From positions 1 to 18,194 of the forward strand of contig WREM01000004.1 in NCBI GenBank assembly GCA_009779335.1: DNA of 18,194 nt. The letters run 5' to 3'. The notes beneath the pieces are model-generated. The model was not told the DNA's origin and made no database searches. It saw only the letters and a list, made by a program, of their open reading frames with translations. The stretch is from Streptococcaceae bacterium (GTDB lineage Bacteria > Bacillota > Bacilli > Lactobacillales > Streptococcaceae). Below, piece by piece: positions 1 to 6,623 of the stretch (the first letter of the stretch is position 1; each line of letters opens with the position of its first letter). A program made the position numbers and the translations under genes.

Positions 1-1
1 A

Positions 2-364
2 AATCTTTTCCCGGGGTATGTATTGGTTGAGATGAACATGACTGATGAAGCATGGTTCATCGTGCGTAATACGCCTAATGTTACAGGATTCGTAGGTTCT
101 CACGGGAATCGTTCTAAACCTACCCCACTCTTTGAAGAAGAAATCCAAGATATTCTTGTGGGTATGGGTCAAGCTGTACGTGAAATTAACTTTGAAGTTT
201 ATGTTGGGAAACGTGTACGTATTATCGATGGTGCGTTCTCAGGATTTGAAGCTCCTATTACAGAAGTAAGTGGAGATAAAGTTAAATTAGTTGTAGATAT
301 GTTCGGGCGTGAAACGCCAGTTGAACTTGATTTACAACAAATCGATGAAATTAATGAAGGTTAG
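2..364 (+). CDS. nusG: Transcription termination/antitermination factor NusG, 3' part
   Basis: The reading frame is open from the first complete codon at 2 and continues off the left edge, so only the C-terminal 120 residues are present; family members are about 175-180 residues. The fragment starts in the NGN domain (NLFPGYVLVEM, then the VRNTPNVTGFVGSHG stretch) and ends with a KOW domain around GKRVRIIDGAFSGFEAPI. NusG binds the RNA polymerase clamp and couples elongation to Rho, NusE (S10) or the ribosome. A hairpin terminator follows the stop codon directly, so this is the last gene of its transcript. Its place upstream of the S10 cluster is notable because NusG contacts S10, but intervening genes and a terminator separate them. 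No start codon or promoter is visible in the window. Confidence 0.96.
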   Translation, partial: NLFPGYVLVEMNMTDEAWFIVRNTPNVTGFVGSHGNRSKPTPLFEEEIQDILVGMGQAVREINFEVYVGKRVRIIDGAFSGFEAPITEVSGDKVKLVVDMFGRETPVELDLQQIDEINEG

Positions 365-390
365 AAACTAGATTGAAAGTCTAGTTTTTT
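365..390 (+). terminator. Rho-independent terminator of nusG
   Basis: Arms AAACTAGA (365-372) and TCTAGTTT (380-387) form an 8-bp stem with a 7-base loop, followed by further T residues. It begins one base after the nusG stop codon and ends 11 bases before the next start codon. Confidence 0.85.
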
Positions 391-400
391 ATAAATAAAA

Positions 401-1699
401 ATGAATTCAAAATTGAATAAAGAAATCATAAAATTCGGTTTACCCGCCATTGCAGAGAATTTTCTACAGATGTTGGTAGGAATAATAGATATATTTTTAG
501 TCTCAAGATTAGGATTATCAGCTGTATCAGGAGTTTCTCTAGCGAGCAATATCATTGTTGTGTTTCAGGCTGTTTTTATAGCTCTAGGAGCGATTGTTTC
601 TGGTATAGTTGCTAGACAATTGGCAGAAAAAAACAATCTTTTATCTCACAGTATTAAATCTGCCCTTAAATTAACACTTTATATTAGTGGTTTTATTGGT
701 CTTCTTTGCTTAGTATTTTCAAGGGAAATGGTAGAGTTGATGGGTGCATCAAGCCAAACTAAGAATATGGCTTCGGAATATTTGTTTCTTGTGGGAAGTT
801 TTATTGTCTTTTTGGGATTGGCGACGACTTTTGGAAGTATATTGCGGGCTTATGGAGATACTAAGACGCCGATGTATGCAAGTTTATATGCCAACTTTAT
901 CAATATTGGTTTGAGTGCTTTAGCTATTTTTGTCTTGGGTTGGGGAGTAGTTGGAGTTGCTTTATCAGCTGTAATTGCTCGATTCTTTTCAACAGGATAC
1001 CTTTATATCAAATTATATAAGAAAGATGTTTGTTTTGGTTTCAGGGGGTTAATTAAACAAAGAATTGACAAAGAACTTATCAAACAAGCTTTGCCTGCAA
1101 CCGCTGAACGTCTAGTCATGAGAGTTGGTGACCTATTAATAATTGTGCTGATTATATCCTTTGGTGATGCAATTTTTGCAGGGAATGCCATTGGTGAATC
1201 CATCATGCAGTTTAATTTTATTCCTGCTTTTGGTATGGCAACAGCGACAGTGGTACTGGTTGCTAAAGAATATGGAACAAAGAGCATGACTGATAAAATC
1301 AACGCATTAACGTGGCGGATTTATTTCCTAACTCTGGTAATGGTGTTGGTTGTTGCTCTACCTCTATTTATCTTCAGTAGAGGGCTCAGTGGAATGTTCA
1401 CAGGGGATAGTCAAGCGATAAGTGCAAGTCAAATCGTGCTTTTCTTCTCACTTCTGACGGTTCCTTTTGCAGTAGGAACAACAAACTACACAGCTGCTCT
1501 TCAAGGGATAGGGCGGGCACGTATTCCTTTTTATGCGACAACGGTAGGGATGTTTGGCTTGCGATTGACCTTGGGCTATTTATTTGGCCATATTCTTGGA
1601 TTAGGATTAGAAGGTGTATGGATGGCAGTGATGGCAGATAATTTCTTCCGATTCATTTATCTGAAATTAAAATTTAATAGGCTGATAAATGTTCAGTAA
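401..1699 (+). CDS. MATE family multidrug/cation efflux transporter
   Basis: A 432-residue, strongly hydrophobic protein with the pattern of about 12 membrane segments in two similar halves. The N-terminus (KEIIKFGLPAIAENFLQML) and the corresponding start of the second half (KELIKQALPATAERLVMRV) show the internal duplication typical of MATE/DinF-type exporters, which extrude cationic drugs in exchange for Na+ or H+. Length is close to the family norm of 430-460. The ATG at 401 is chosen because the first helix begins almost at once, but no clear Shine-Dalgarno lies before it, only an A/T-rich stretch behind the nusG terminator. Expression may depend on readthrough or an unrecognised promoter. 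It ends in a terminator shared with mscL. Family call is firm; substrate is unknown. Confidence 0.88.
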   Translation: MNSKLNKEIIKFGLPAIAENFLQMLVGIIDIFLVSRLGLSAVSGVSLASNIIVVFQAVFIALGAIVSGIVARQLAEKNNLLSHSIKSALKLTLYISGFIGLLCLVFSREMVELMGASSQTKNMASEYLFLVGSFIVFLGLATTFGSILRAYGDTKTPMYASLYANFINIGLSALAIFVLGWGVVGVALSAVIARFFSTGYLYIKLYKKDVCFGFRGLIKQRIDKELIKQALPATAERLVMRVGDLLIIVLIISFGDAIFAGNAIGESIMQFNFIPAFGMATATVVLVAKEYGTKSMTDKINALTWRIYFLTLVMVLVVALPLFIFSRGLSGMFTGDSQAISASQIVLFFSLLTVPFAVGTTNYTAALQGIGRARIPFYATTVGMFGLRLTLGYLFGHILGLGLEGVWMAVMADNFFRFIYLKLKFNRLINVQ

Positions 1700-1710
1700 G
1701 ATTAACGAAT

Positions 1711-1740
1711 AAAAAAGCTATTCATGCGAATAGTTTTATT
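1711..1740. terminator. Bidirectional terminator between the MATE gene and mscL
   Basis: CTATTC (1718-1723), loop ATGC, GAATAG (1728-1733), flanked by A6 on the left and TTTTATT on the right. It has a T tract when read on either strand, fitting the convergent genes; it overlaps the last bases of mscL. Confidence 0.8.
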
Positions 1741-2107
1741 TGTTCTCTTTAAGCAAATCACGTATTTCACGTAATGTCTCAAGCTCTTCATTAATAACAA
1801 CTGTATTTTCTCCATTTTTCTTAGGGAACAATTTATTAATCCCTTTTACAAGAAGAAAAATAACTAAAGCGATGATAATGAAACTAATAACATCATTTAG
1901 AAAAGTTCCGTAAGCGAATTTAGCTGAACCGATAGTGAAATTTAATTTAGTTAATGCGCCTCCTGGAAGAAAAATACCTACTAAAGGATTAATCAGATTA
2001 GTAACCAAAGAAACGATAATGGCAGTAAATGCTGTACCAATGATAACAGCGATAGCTAAATCCAAAACATTACCTCGTAAAATAAATTCCTTAAATTCTT
2101 TTAACAT
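1736..2107 (-). CDS. mscL: Large-conductance mechanosensitive channel MscL
   Basis: A 123-residue protein beginning MLKEFKEFILRGNVLDLAIA, the conserved N-terminal amphipathic helix and pore-lining TM1 of MscL; TM2 follows around residues 67-90 and the C-terminus is a charged helix (NEELETLREIRDLLKENK). MscL forms a homopentamer in the cytoplasmic membrane that opens under extreme turgor after osmotic downshock. An in-frame ATG lies 15 bases further upstream at 2122, but it is embedded in the sequence ATGGAGG that supplies the Shine-Dalgarno, so the start at 2107 is preferred. The gene is transcribed against its neighbours and has its own extended -10 promoter. Confidence 0.95.
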   Translation of the reverse strand: MLKEFKEFILRGNVLDLAIAVIIGTAFTAIIVSLVTNLINPLVGIFLPGGALTKLNFTIGSAKFAYGTFLNDVISFIIIALVIFLLVKGINKLFPKKNGENTVVINEELETLREIRDLLKENK

Positions 2108-2135
2108 TATAAATACCTCCAAGTTGAATGAAATT

Positions 2136-2144
2136 ATTATACCA
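2136..2144 (-). promoter_or_regulatory. Extended -10 promoter of mscL
   Basis: On the minus strand the sequence reads TGG-TATAAT, a perfect -10 hexamer with the upstream TG of an extended -10 element. It lies about 30 bases before the mscL start. No recognisable -35 hexamer was found at 16-18 bases. Confidence 0.6.
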
Positions 2145-2205
2145 CAGTAAGAAAAAATCTAGTTTTGATTTATATGAAATAAATTTTTTCTATGATAAAA
2201 AACGC

Positions 2206-2228
2206 TTGACAATATATATATATATAAT
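2206..2228 (+). promoter_or_regulatory. Promoter-like elements with an AT-repeat spacer before the zinc-ribbon gene
   Basis: A perfect TTGACA (2206-2211) and a perfect TATAAT (2223-2228) are separated by only 11 bases, all within a 15-base alternating AT tract (2212-2226). The normal spacing is 16-18. As written the two hexamers cannot act together well; three more AT units would give 17. Activity in the present state is uncertain. Confidence 0.45.
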
Positions 2229-2289
2229 GAATATGCACGTCTTGTGTAGAAATAAATAAAAAAATTATTCATATAGAAAAGAGAAAACA

Positions 2290-2742
2290 ATGGAGAATCT
2301 AAATTATTGCACAAATTGCGGAGAAGAAATGGATGCAAATGCCCAATTTTGTACTAAGTGTGGTGTATCAAAAAATAAAGTGAAAAAATATTGTGCACAT
2401 TGTGGTGAAACAGTAACAGAAGAGCAGGATGTATGTACTAAATGTGGTGTTGCCCTTTCCAACATAAAATCAAATTCAAATACCTCAAATTCATTAGAGG
2501 ATAACAGACATACATTTTATCTGATTGCTTTTATCCTTAATTGGGTGGCATTTGGGTTATTTACGCTATTAACTGGAGGACTTGGAATTATTGCAGCCGC
2601 TTGGGTTGTACCGATGACCTTGGCTTTGAAAAAGGCTGAAGGAAACAATAAAAAGAATATGACTCTAGCTGTATGTACACTCATTTTCGTGAGTGTTATC
2701 TCAGGAATATTAATGCTCGTAGCTGGTGGAGAAGATGATTAA
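2290..2742 (+). CDS. Double zinc-ribbon membrane protein, function unknown
   Basis: A 150-residue protein. The N-terminal half has two zinc-ribbon units: Cys7/Cys10 with Cys21/Cys24, and Cys35/Cys38 with Cys49/Cys52, each a CxxCG pair repeated after about 10 residues. A short Ser/Asn-rich linker (about 54-72) follows, then hydrophobic segments at about 75-95, 97-113 and 124-146, so the ribbons are probably cytoplasmic and tethered to the membrane. Such zinc-ribbon plus membrane-helix proteins are common in Firmicutes and mostly uncharacterised. The Shine-Dalgarno is weak (AGAG region 8-10 bases before the ATG). The gene is monocistronic: an unusual AT-repeat promoter lies upstream and a terminator follows directly, with the rpsJ promoter just after. 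No function can be assigned. Confidence 0.85.
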   Translation: MENLNYCTNCGEEMDANAQFCTKCGVSKNKVKKYCAHCGETVTEEQDVCTKCGVALSNIKSNSNTSNSLEDNRHTFYLIAFILNWVAFGLFTLLTGGLGIIAAAWVVPMTLALKKAEGNNKKNMTLAVCTLIFVSVISGILMLVAGGEDD

Positions 2743-2743
2743 T

Positions 2744-2769
2744 AAAAACACAATTTTGTGTTTTTTTAT
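2744..2769 (+). terminator. Rho-independent terminator of the zinc-ribbon gene
   Basis: AAAAACACA (2744-2752) pairs with TGTGTTTTT (2757-2765) across a 4-base loop and the T tract continues. It starts two bases after the stop codon and insulates the ribosomal cluster from upstream transcription. Confidence 0.85.
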
Positions 2770-2809
2770 TTTTGGCAAATACAAAAAGATTAAGAGTGAT
2801 TTCTAGTGC

Positions 2810-2838
2810 TTGACAAGTTACAATCCTTATAGTAGAAT
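2810..2838 (+). promoter_or_regulatory. Main promoter of the S10 cluster (before rpsJ)
   Basis: TTGACA (2810-2815), 17-base spacer, TAGAAT (2833-2838): a near-consensus housekeeping promoter. It predicts a transcript start near 2845, giving a leader of about 125 bases before rpsJ. Confidence 0.88.
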
Positions 2839-2844
2839 AGAAAA

Positions 2845-2969
2845 ATACTGTAAAAATACAGTCTTGGCGTTGAAGCGAGAGGTTGCGACACACCCGAAAG
2901 TATTGCCATACTTAAATGTCGGTTTTTCCCGCAGAGCCTATCCTATCACAATAGAAAAAAGGAGAAAAA
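2845..2969 (+). promoter_or_regulatory. Structured 5' leader of rpsJ, attenuator-like
   Basis: Hairpins visible are ACTGT/ACAGT near its start (about 2847-2861) and AAGTAT (2898-2903) with ATACTT (2908-2913). The second is enclosed by CCGA (2894-2897) and TCGG (2919-2922), directly followed by TTTTT (2923-2927), which resembles an intrinsic terminator. An alternative outer pairing CGACA (2886-2890) with TGTCG (2917-2921) competes with the CCGA/TCGG arm. This suggests control by a ribosomal protein, perhaps L4 as for S10 operons in other bacteria; the ligand is inferred only. The leader ends in the rpsJ Shine-Dalgarno AAAGGAG. Confidence 0.55.
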
Positions 2970-3278
2970 ATGGCAACTAAAAAAATCCGTATCCGCCTCA
3001 AAGCATACGAACATCGTATCCTTGACGCTGCTGCTGAAAAAATTGTAGAAACTGCAAAACGTACTAACGCAGAAGTAAGTGGACCAATTCCACTCCCTAC
3101 TGATCGTAGCGTCTACACAGTTATTCGTGCGACTCACAAGTACAAAGACTCTCGTGAGCAGTTCGAAATGCGTACCCACAAACGTTTGATTGACATCATC
3201 GAACCAACTCAAAAAACAGTTGATTCATTGATGAAACTCGATCTTCCAAGTGGTGTAAACATCGAAATTAAATTATAA
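2970..3278 (+). CDS. rpsJ: 30S ribosomal protein S10 (NusE)
   Basis: 102 residues, the standard length. The N-terminus reads [20 protein letters not shown] and the protein contains the S10 signature GPIPLPT and the loop region [19 protein letters not shown]10 sits in the head of the small subunit and, outside the ribosome, is NusE, which bridges NusB and NusG in antitermination. It has a strong AAAGGAG six bases before ATG. It is the first gene of the S10 unit, so its leader would set expression of everything down to the terminator after rpsZ. rplC follows after 14 bases. Confidence 0.98.
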
Positions 3279-3292
3279 GAAAGGTAATTCTC

Positions 3293-3919
3293 ATGTCAAA
3301 AGGAATCTTAGGGAAAAAAGTGGGAATGACACAAATCTTTACGGAAACTGGTGAATTGATTCCAGTTACTGTAATCGAAGCAACTTCAAACGTTGTGCTT
3401 CAAGTTAAATCAGTGGAAACTGATGGATATGAAGCTGTTCAAGTTGGTTTCGATGACAAACGTGAAGTTTTGTCTAACAAACCCGCCAAAGGTCATGTTG
3501 CAAAAGCAAACACAGCTCCTAAGCGCTTCATTCGTGAATTCAAAGGAATCGAAGGCTTAGAAGTTGGATCAGAAATTAATGTAGATACATTCGAAGTCGG
3601 AGATGTCGTTGATGTTACCGGTACTTCAAAAGGTAAAGGTTTCCAAGGAGCGATTAAACGCTGGGGACAATCACGTGGACCTATGGCTCACGGATCTCGT
3701 TACCATCGTCGTCCTGGGTCAATGGGGCCAGTTGCAGCCAACCGTGTTCCAAAAGGAAAACGTCTTGCAGGTCGTATGGGTAACAAACGTGTTACCGTAC
3801 AAAACCTCGTTGTTGCACAAGTGCTTCCAGAACAAAACGTTATCTTGATTAAAGGTAATGTGCCTGGATCTAAAAAATCACTGATTATTATTAAATCAGC
3901 AATAAAATCTAAACAATAA
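3293..3919 (+). CDS. rplC: 50S ribosomal protein L3
   Basis: 208 residues, typical for Gram-positives. It starts KGILGKKVGMTQIFTETGEL and carries the L3 signature (FQGAIKRWGQSRGPMAHGSR, then HRRPGSMG) at about residues 115-145. This is the extended loop that reaches the peptidyl transferase centre, where pleuromutilin and linezolid resistance changes occur in other bacteria. L3 is an early assembly protein binding the 3' end of 23S rRNA. The Shine-Dalgarno is AGAAAGG. It lies 14 bases after rpsJ and 21 before rplD, consistent with co-transcription. No irregularity was seen. Confidence 0.98.
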   Translation: MSKGILGKKVGMTQIFTETGELIPVTVIEATSNVVLQVKSVETDGYEAVQVGFDDKREVLSNKPAKGHVAKANTAPKRFIREFKGIEGLEVGSEINVDTFEVGDVVDVTGTSKGKGFQGAIKRWGQSRGPMAHGSRYHRRPGSMGPVAANRVPKGKRLAGRMGNKRVTVQNLVVAQVLPEQNVILIKGNVPGSKKSLIIIKSAIKSKQ

Positions 3920-3940
3920 GGGAAGGAGATAGAAACTATA

Positions 3941-4567
3941 ATGGCAAAAGTATCATTATTTAAACAAGACGGCTCACAAGCTGGTGATGTTACCTTGAAC
4001 GATGCAGTGTTTGGGATTGAACCCAATGAAGCTGTAGTCTTCGATGTTGTAATTTCACAACGCGCTAGCCTTCGCCAAGGGACTCATGCACATAAGAATC
4101 GTTCATTGGTCTCAGGTGGTGGTAAGAAACCATACCGTCAAAAAGGAACTGGACGTGCCCGTCAAGGTTCAACCCGTTCACCACAATTCCGTGGTGGTGG
4201 GACTGTCTTCGGACCTAACCCACGAAGCTATGCTTACAAATTACCGCAAAAAGTGCGTCAATTGGCTCTTAAGTCAGTTTACTCACAAAAAGTACTTGAT
4301 AAAACACTTATCGCTGTTGATGAATTGAGCTTCAAGGCTCCTAAAACAAGCGAATTTGCAAAAGTTCTTGAAGCTCTTTCAATCGAACGTAAAGTACTTG
4401 TTGTTCTTCCTAATGAAGGAAATGAATTTGCGGAACTTTCTGCACGTAACCTTTCTAACGTGAAAGTGGCTACTGCGAATACAGTAAGTGTGCTTGACAT
4501 CGTATCAAATGATAAACTTCTTGTAACTCAAGCAGCTTTATCTCAAATTGAGGAGGTACTTGCATAA
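3941..4567 (+). CDS. rplD: 50S ribosomal protein L4
   Basis: 208 residues. The Gly/Arg-rich tunnel loop is recognisable at about residues 60-90 (KKPYRQKGTGRARQGS and FRGGGTVFGPNPRSY), the part that narrows the exit tunnel and can alter macrolide sensitivity. In Escherichia coli L4 also represses its own operon by acting on the S10 leader; whether it does so here is unknown, but the structured rpsJ leader makes it a candidate. AAGGAGAT lies about 12 bases before ATG. The stop codon overlaps the rplW start by one base (TAATG), which implies translational coupling. Confidence 0.97.
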   Translation: MAKVSLFKQDGSQAGDVTLNDAVFGIEPNEAVVFDVVISQRASLRQGTHAHKNRSLVSGGGKKPYRQKGTGRARQGSTRSPQFRGGGTVFGPNPRSYAYKLPQKVRQLALKSVYSQKVLDKTLIAVDELSFKAPKTSEFAKVLEALSIERKVLVVLPNEGNEFAELSARNLSNVKVATANTVSVLDIVSNDKLLVTQAALSQIEEVLA

Positions 4568-4863
4568 TGAATCTTTATGACGTAATCCGTAAACCAATCA
4601 TCACAGAAGCATCAATGCAAGCTATGGATCAAAAGAAATATACTTTCGAAGTTGATTCACGTGCACATAAACTTCTTATCAAACAGGCTGTTGAAGCTGT
4701 GTTTGAAGGAGTTAAAGTTGCTTCAATCAATACAGTCAGCGTTAAGCCTAAAGGTAAACGTGTTGGACGTTATGCAGGTTTCAAACCTGGATACAAAAAA
4801 GCAATCGTCACTCTTACAGAAGACTCAAAAAACATTGATGTCTTCGGTGAAGATGCTGAATAA
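4567..4863 (+). CDS. rplW: 50S ribosomal protein L23
   Basis: 98 residues, usual length. It starts NLYDVIRKPIITEASMQAM, the conserved L23 N-terminus, and has the motif YTFEVDSRAHKLLIKQAVE near residues 26-44. L23 lies at the tunnel exit and is the docking site for trigger factor and SRP. The start overlaps the rplD stop (TAATG) and its GAGGAGGT Shine-Dalgarno sits inside the rplD coding sequence, so the two are translationally coupled. rplB begins 16 bases further on. Confidence 0.97.
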   Translation: MNLYDVIRKPIITEASMQAMDQKKYTFEVDSRAHKLLIKQAVEAVFEGVKVASINTVSVKPKGKRVGRYAGFKPGYKKAIVTLTEDSKNIDVFGEDAE

Positions 4864-4879
4864 ATAGAAGGAGAATATC

Positions 4880-5713
4880 GTGGGAATTAGAGTATATAAA
4901 CCTACTACTAACGGTCGTCGTAATATGACTGGTAGTGACTTTGCTGAAATTACTACAAGTACTCCTGAAAAGAGCTTGCTTGTATCACTTAACAGTAAAG
5001 CTGGTCGTAACAACCTTGGACGTATCACTGTACGTCATCAAGGTGGCGGTCACAAACGTAAATACCGTTTGGTTGATTTCAAACGTCTCAATGATGGTGT
5101 AAATGCCAAAGTTGCAACGATTGAATATGATCCAAACCGTTCAGCAAACATCGCACTTATTGTTTATGAAAATGGTGTGAAATCATACATTTTGGCTCCT
5201 AAAGGACTTGAAGTTGGTATGACTGTTGTTTCTGGACCAGACTCAGATATTAAAGTTGGTAATGCGTTACCTCTTGCAAATATCCCAGTCGGTACATTGA
5301 TTCACAATATCGAAATGAAACCTGGTAAAGGTGGACAATTAGTACGTTCTGCAGGAACATCTGCACAAGTACTCGGTATTGAAGGAAAATACACATTGAT
5401 TCGCTTGCAATCAGGTGAAGTGCGTATGATTTTGTCAACATGTCGTGCGACTATCGGTGAAGTTGGGAATGAGCAACACTCATTGATCAACTACGGTAAA
5501 GCTGGACGCTCACGTTGGCGTGGAATCCGTCCAACTGTTCGTGGATCAGTAATGAACCCGAATGATCACCCACACGGAGGTGGTGAAGGTAAACAACCTG
5601 TTGGTCGCAAATCACCAATGACTCCATGGGGTAAACCAGCTCTTGGACTCAAAACACGCAACAAGAAAGCACGTTCTAATAAGCTTATTGTACGTCGTAT
5701 CAACGACAAATAA
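4880..5713 (+). CDS. rplB: 50S ribosomal protein L2, GTG start
   Basis: 277 residues. It begins at a GTG (4880) eight bases after AGAAGGAG, giving GIRVYKPTTNGRRNMTGSDF, the proper family N-terminus. It contains the RNA-binding core GRITVRHQGGGHKRKYRLVD and the C-terminal signature VMNPNDHPHGGGEGKQPVGR, whose histidine is near the peptidyl transferase centre. L2 is needed for subunit association and tRNA binding. Unlike most neighbours in the cluster it is followed by a 256-base gap with a palindromic element, a possible promoter and a large hairpin, so it may end a transcript segment or mark a regulatory break. Confidence 0.98.
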   Translation: MGIRVYKPTTNGRRNMTGSDFAEITTSTPEKSLLVSLNSKAGRNNLGRITVRHQGGGHKRKYRLVDFKRLNDGVNAKVATIEYDPNRSANIALIVYENGVKSYILAPKGLEVGMTVVSGPDSDIKVGNALPLANIPVGTLIHNIEMKPGKGGQLVRSAGTSAQVLGIEGKYTLIRLQSGEVRMILSTCRATIGEVGNEQHSLINYGKAGRSRWRGIRPTVRGSVMNPNDHPHGGGEGKQPVGRKSPMTPWGKPALGLKTRNKKARSNKLIVRRINDK

Positions 5714-5729
5714 TATCATTTGCTTCATG

Positions 5730-5791
5730 ACTTCTTCGTCAGAAATCTTCTCGTGCATTTCAGTGCACCACGAAGTTTTCTACCTTGAATT
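5730..5791. repeat. BOX-like intergenic palindromic element, copy 1 (rplB-rpsS)
   Basis: It starts with ACTTCTTCGTCAG (5730-5742) and ends with CTTGAATT (5784-5791), 62 bases overall; copy 2 has exactly these ends over 61 bases. The middle forms an imperfect hairpin, CTTCTCGTGCA against TGCACCACGAAG. Confidence 0.6.
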
Positions 5792-5794
5792 CAT

Positions 5795-5823
5795 TTAACA
5801 AATTATCTTATTCTAGATATAAC
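5795..5823 (+). promoter_or_regulatory. Possible internal promoter upstream of rpsS
   Basis: TTAACA (5795-5800), 17-base spacer, TATAAC (5818-5823), each one mismatch from consensus. It lies just after repeat copy 1 and would give a leader of about 140 bases containing the hairpins that follow. Confidence 0.5.
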
Positions 5824-5840
5824 AGTTACTCTTGAGAGTG

Positions 5841-5941
5841 CCTGTTAAACTTTGAATATTTATTCAAATATCCAAAGTTTAGCAGGTGGTCATTAAGATA
5901 ACTTGCATAAATCCGCCAACCTCGCCTCAGTAGCGTTGTGG
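5841..5941 (+). promoter_or_regulatory. Two hairpins in the leader before rpsS
   Basis: The first (5841-5886) has CCTGTTAAACTTTG paired with CAAAGTTTAGCAGG, one G-U pair, and a further 6-bp inner stem, so about 20 bp in total. The second (5913-5941) pairs CCGCCAAC with GTTGTGG around an inner CGC/GCG. Neither ends in a T tract, so they look like regulatory or processing structures rather than terminators. Confidence 0.5.
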
Positions 5942-5969
5942 TAACAAACATTTAAAGGAGAACCAGAAA

Positions 5970-6248
5970 ATGGGTCGTAGTCTTAAAAAAGGACCTTTCG
6001 TCGATGAGCATCTCATGAAAAAAGTTGAAGCTCAAGCGTCGAATGAGAAAAAATCTGTGATCAAAACTTGGTCACGCCGTTCTACAATTTTTCCGAATTT
6101 TGTAGGACTCACAATTGCAGTATATGATGGTCGTAAACACGTACCAGTTTATGTTCAAGAAGATATGGTTGGACATAAGCTTGGTGAATTTGCACCAACA
6201 CGTACATACCGTGGTCACGCTGCTGACGACAAGAAAACTAGACGTTAA
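5970..6248 (+). CDS. rpsS: 30S ribosomal protein S19
   Basis: 92 residues, standard. It starts GRSLKKGPFVDEHLMKKVE and carries the S19 signature around residues 53-77 (GRKHVPVYVQEDMVGHKLGE, then FAPTRTY). S19 binds with S13 in the head of the small subunit near the A site and the inter-subunit bridge. It has AAAGGAG nine bases before ATG. It opens a tight run of seven genes (to rplN) after the long gap behind rplB, and may have its own promoter. rplV follows after 15 bases. Confidence 0.98.
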   Translation: MGRSLKKGPFVDEHLMKKVEAQASNEKKSVIKTWSRRSTIFPNFVGLTIAVYDGRKHVPVYVQEDMVGHKLGEFAPTRTYRGHAADDKKTRR

Positions 6249-6263
6249 TAGGAGGAAAACACA

Positions 6264-6611
6264 ATGGCAGAAATTACTTCAGCTAAAGCAACTGCACGTA
6301 CAGTTCGTGTTTCTCCTCGTAAATCACGTCTCGTAGTGGACTTGATTCGTGGGAAGCACGTTGCCGATGCAATTGCAATCTTAAAATTCACACCGACTAA
6401 AGCGGCAAAAGAGATTGAAAAAGTTTTGAACTCAGCAATCGCTAATGCAGAAAATAACTTTGGTCTTGAAAAAGCAAACTTGGTAGTAAGCGAAACTTAT
6501 GTTAACGAAGGGCCAACGATGAAACGTTTCCGTCCTCGTGCCAAAGGTTCAGCTTCACCAATCAATAAACGCACATCACATCTTACAGTTGTGGTTGCAG
6601 AAGTAGAATAA
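6264..6611 (+). CDS. rplV: 50S ribosomal protein L22
   Basis: 115 residues, usual length. The N-terminal half includes VRVSPRKSRLVVDLIRGKHV; the signature FRPRAKGSASPINKRTSHLT near the C-terminus is the beta-hairpin that lines the exit tunnel and, with L4, forms its narrowest point, where macrolide-resistance insertions are found in other bacteria. The hairpin looks normal here. TAGGAGG stands eight bases before ATG. The gene ends 12 bases before rpsC. Confidence 0.98.
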   Translation: MAEITSAKATARTVRVSPRKSRLVVDLIRGKHVADAIAILKFTPTKAAKEIEKVLNSAIANAENNFGLEKANLVVSETYVNEGPTMKRFRPRAKGSASPINKRTSHLTVVVAEVE

Positions 6612-6623
6612 GGAGGTAACATC

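Noticed and set aside
2913..5941. Partial complementarity between the rpsJ leader (GAGAGGTTGCG) and the rpsS leader (CGCCAACCTCG).
   Set aside because: Only about nine pairs with a bulge; both are hairpin-forming GC-rich strings in the same cluster, so chance or shared structure is enough to explain it.
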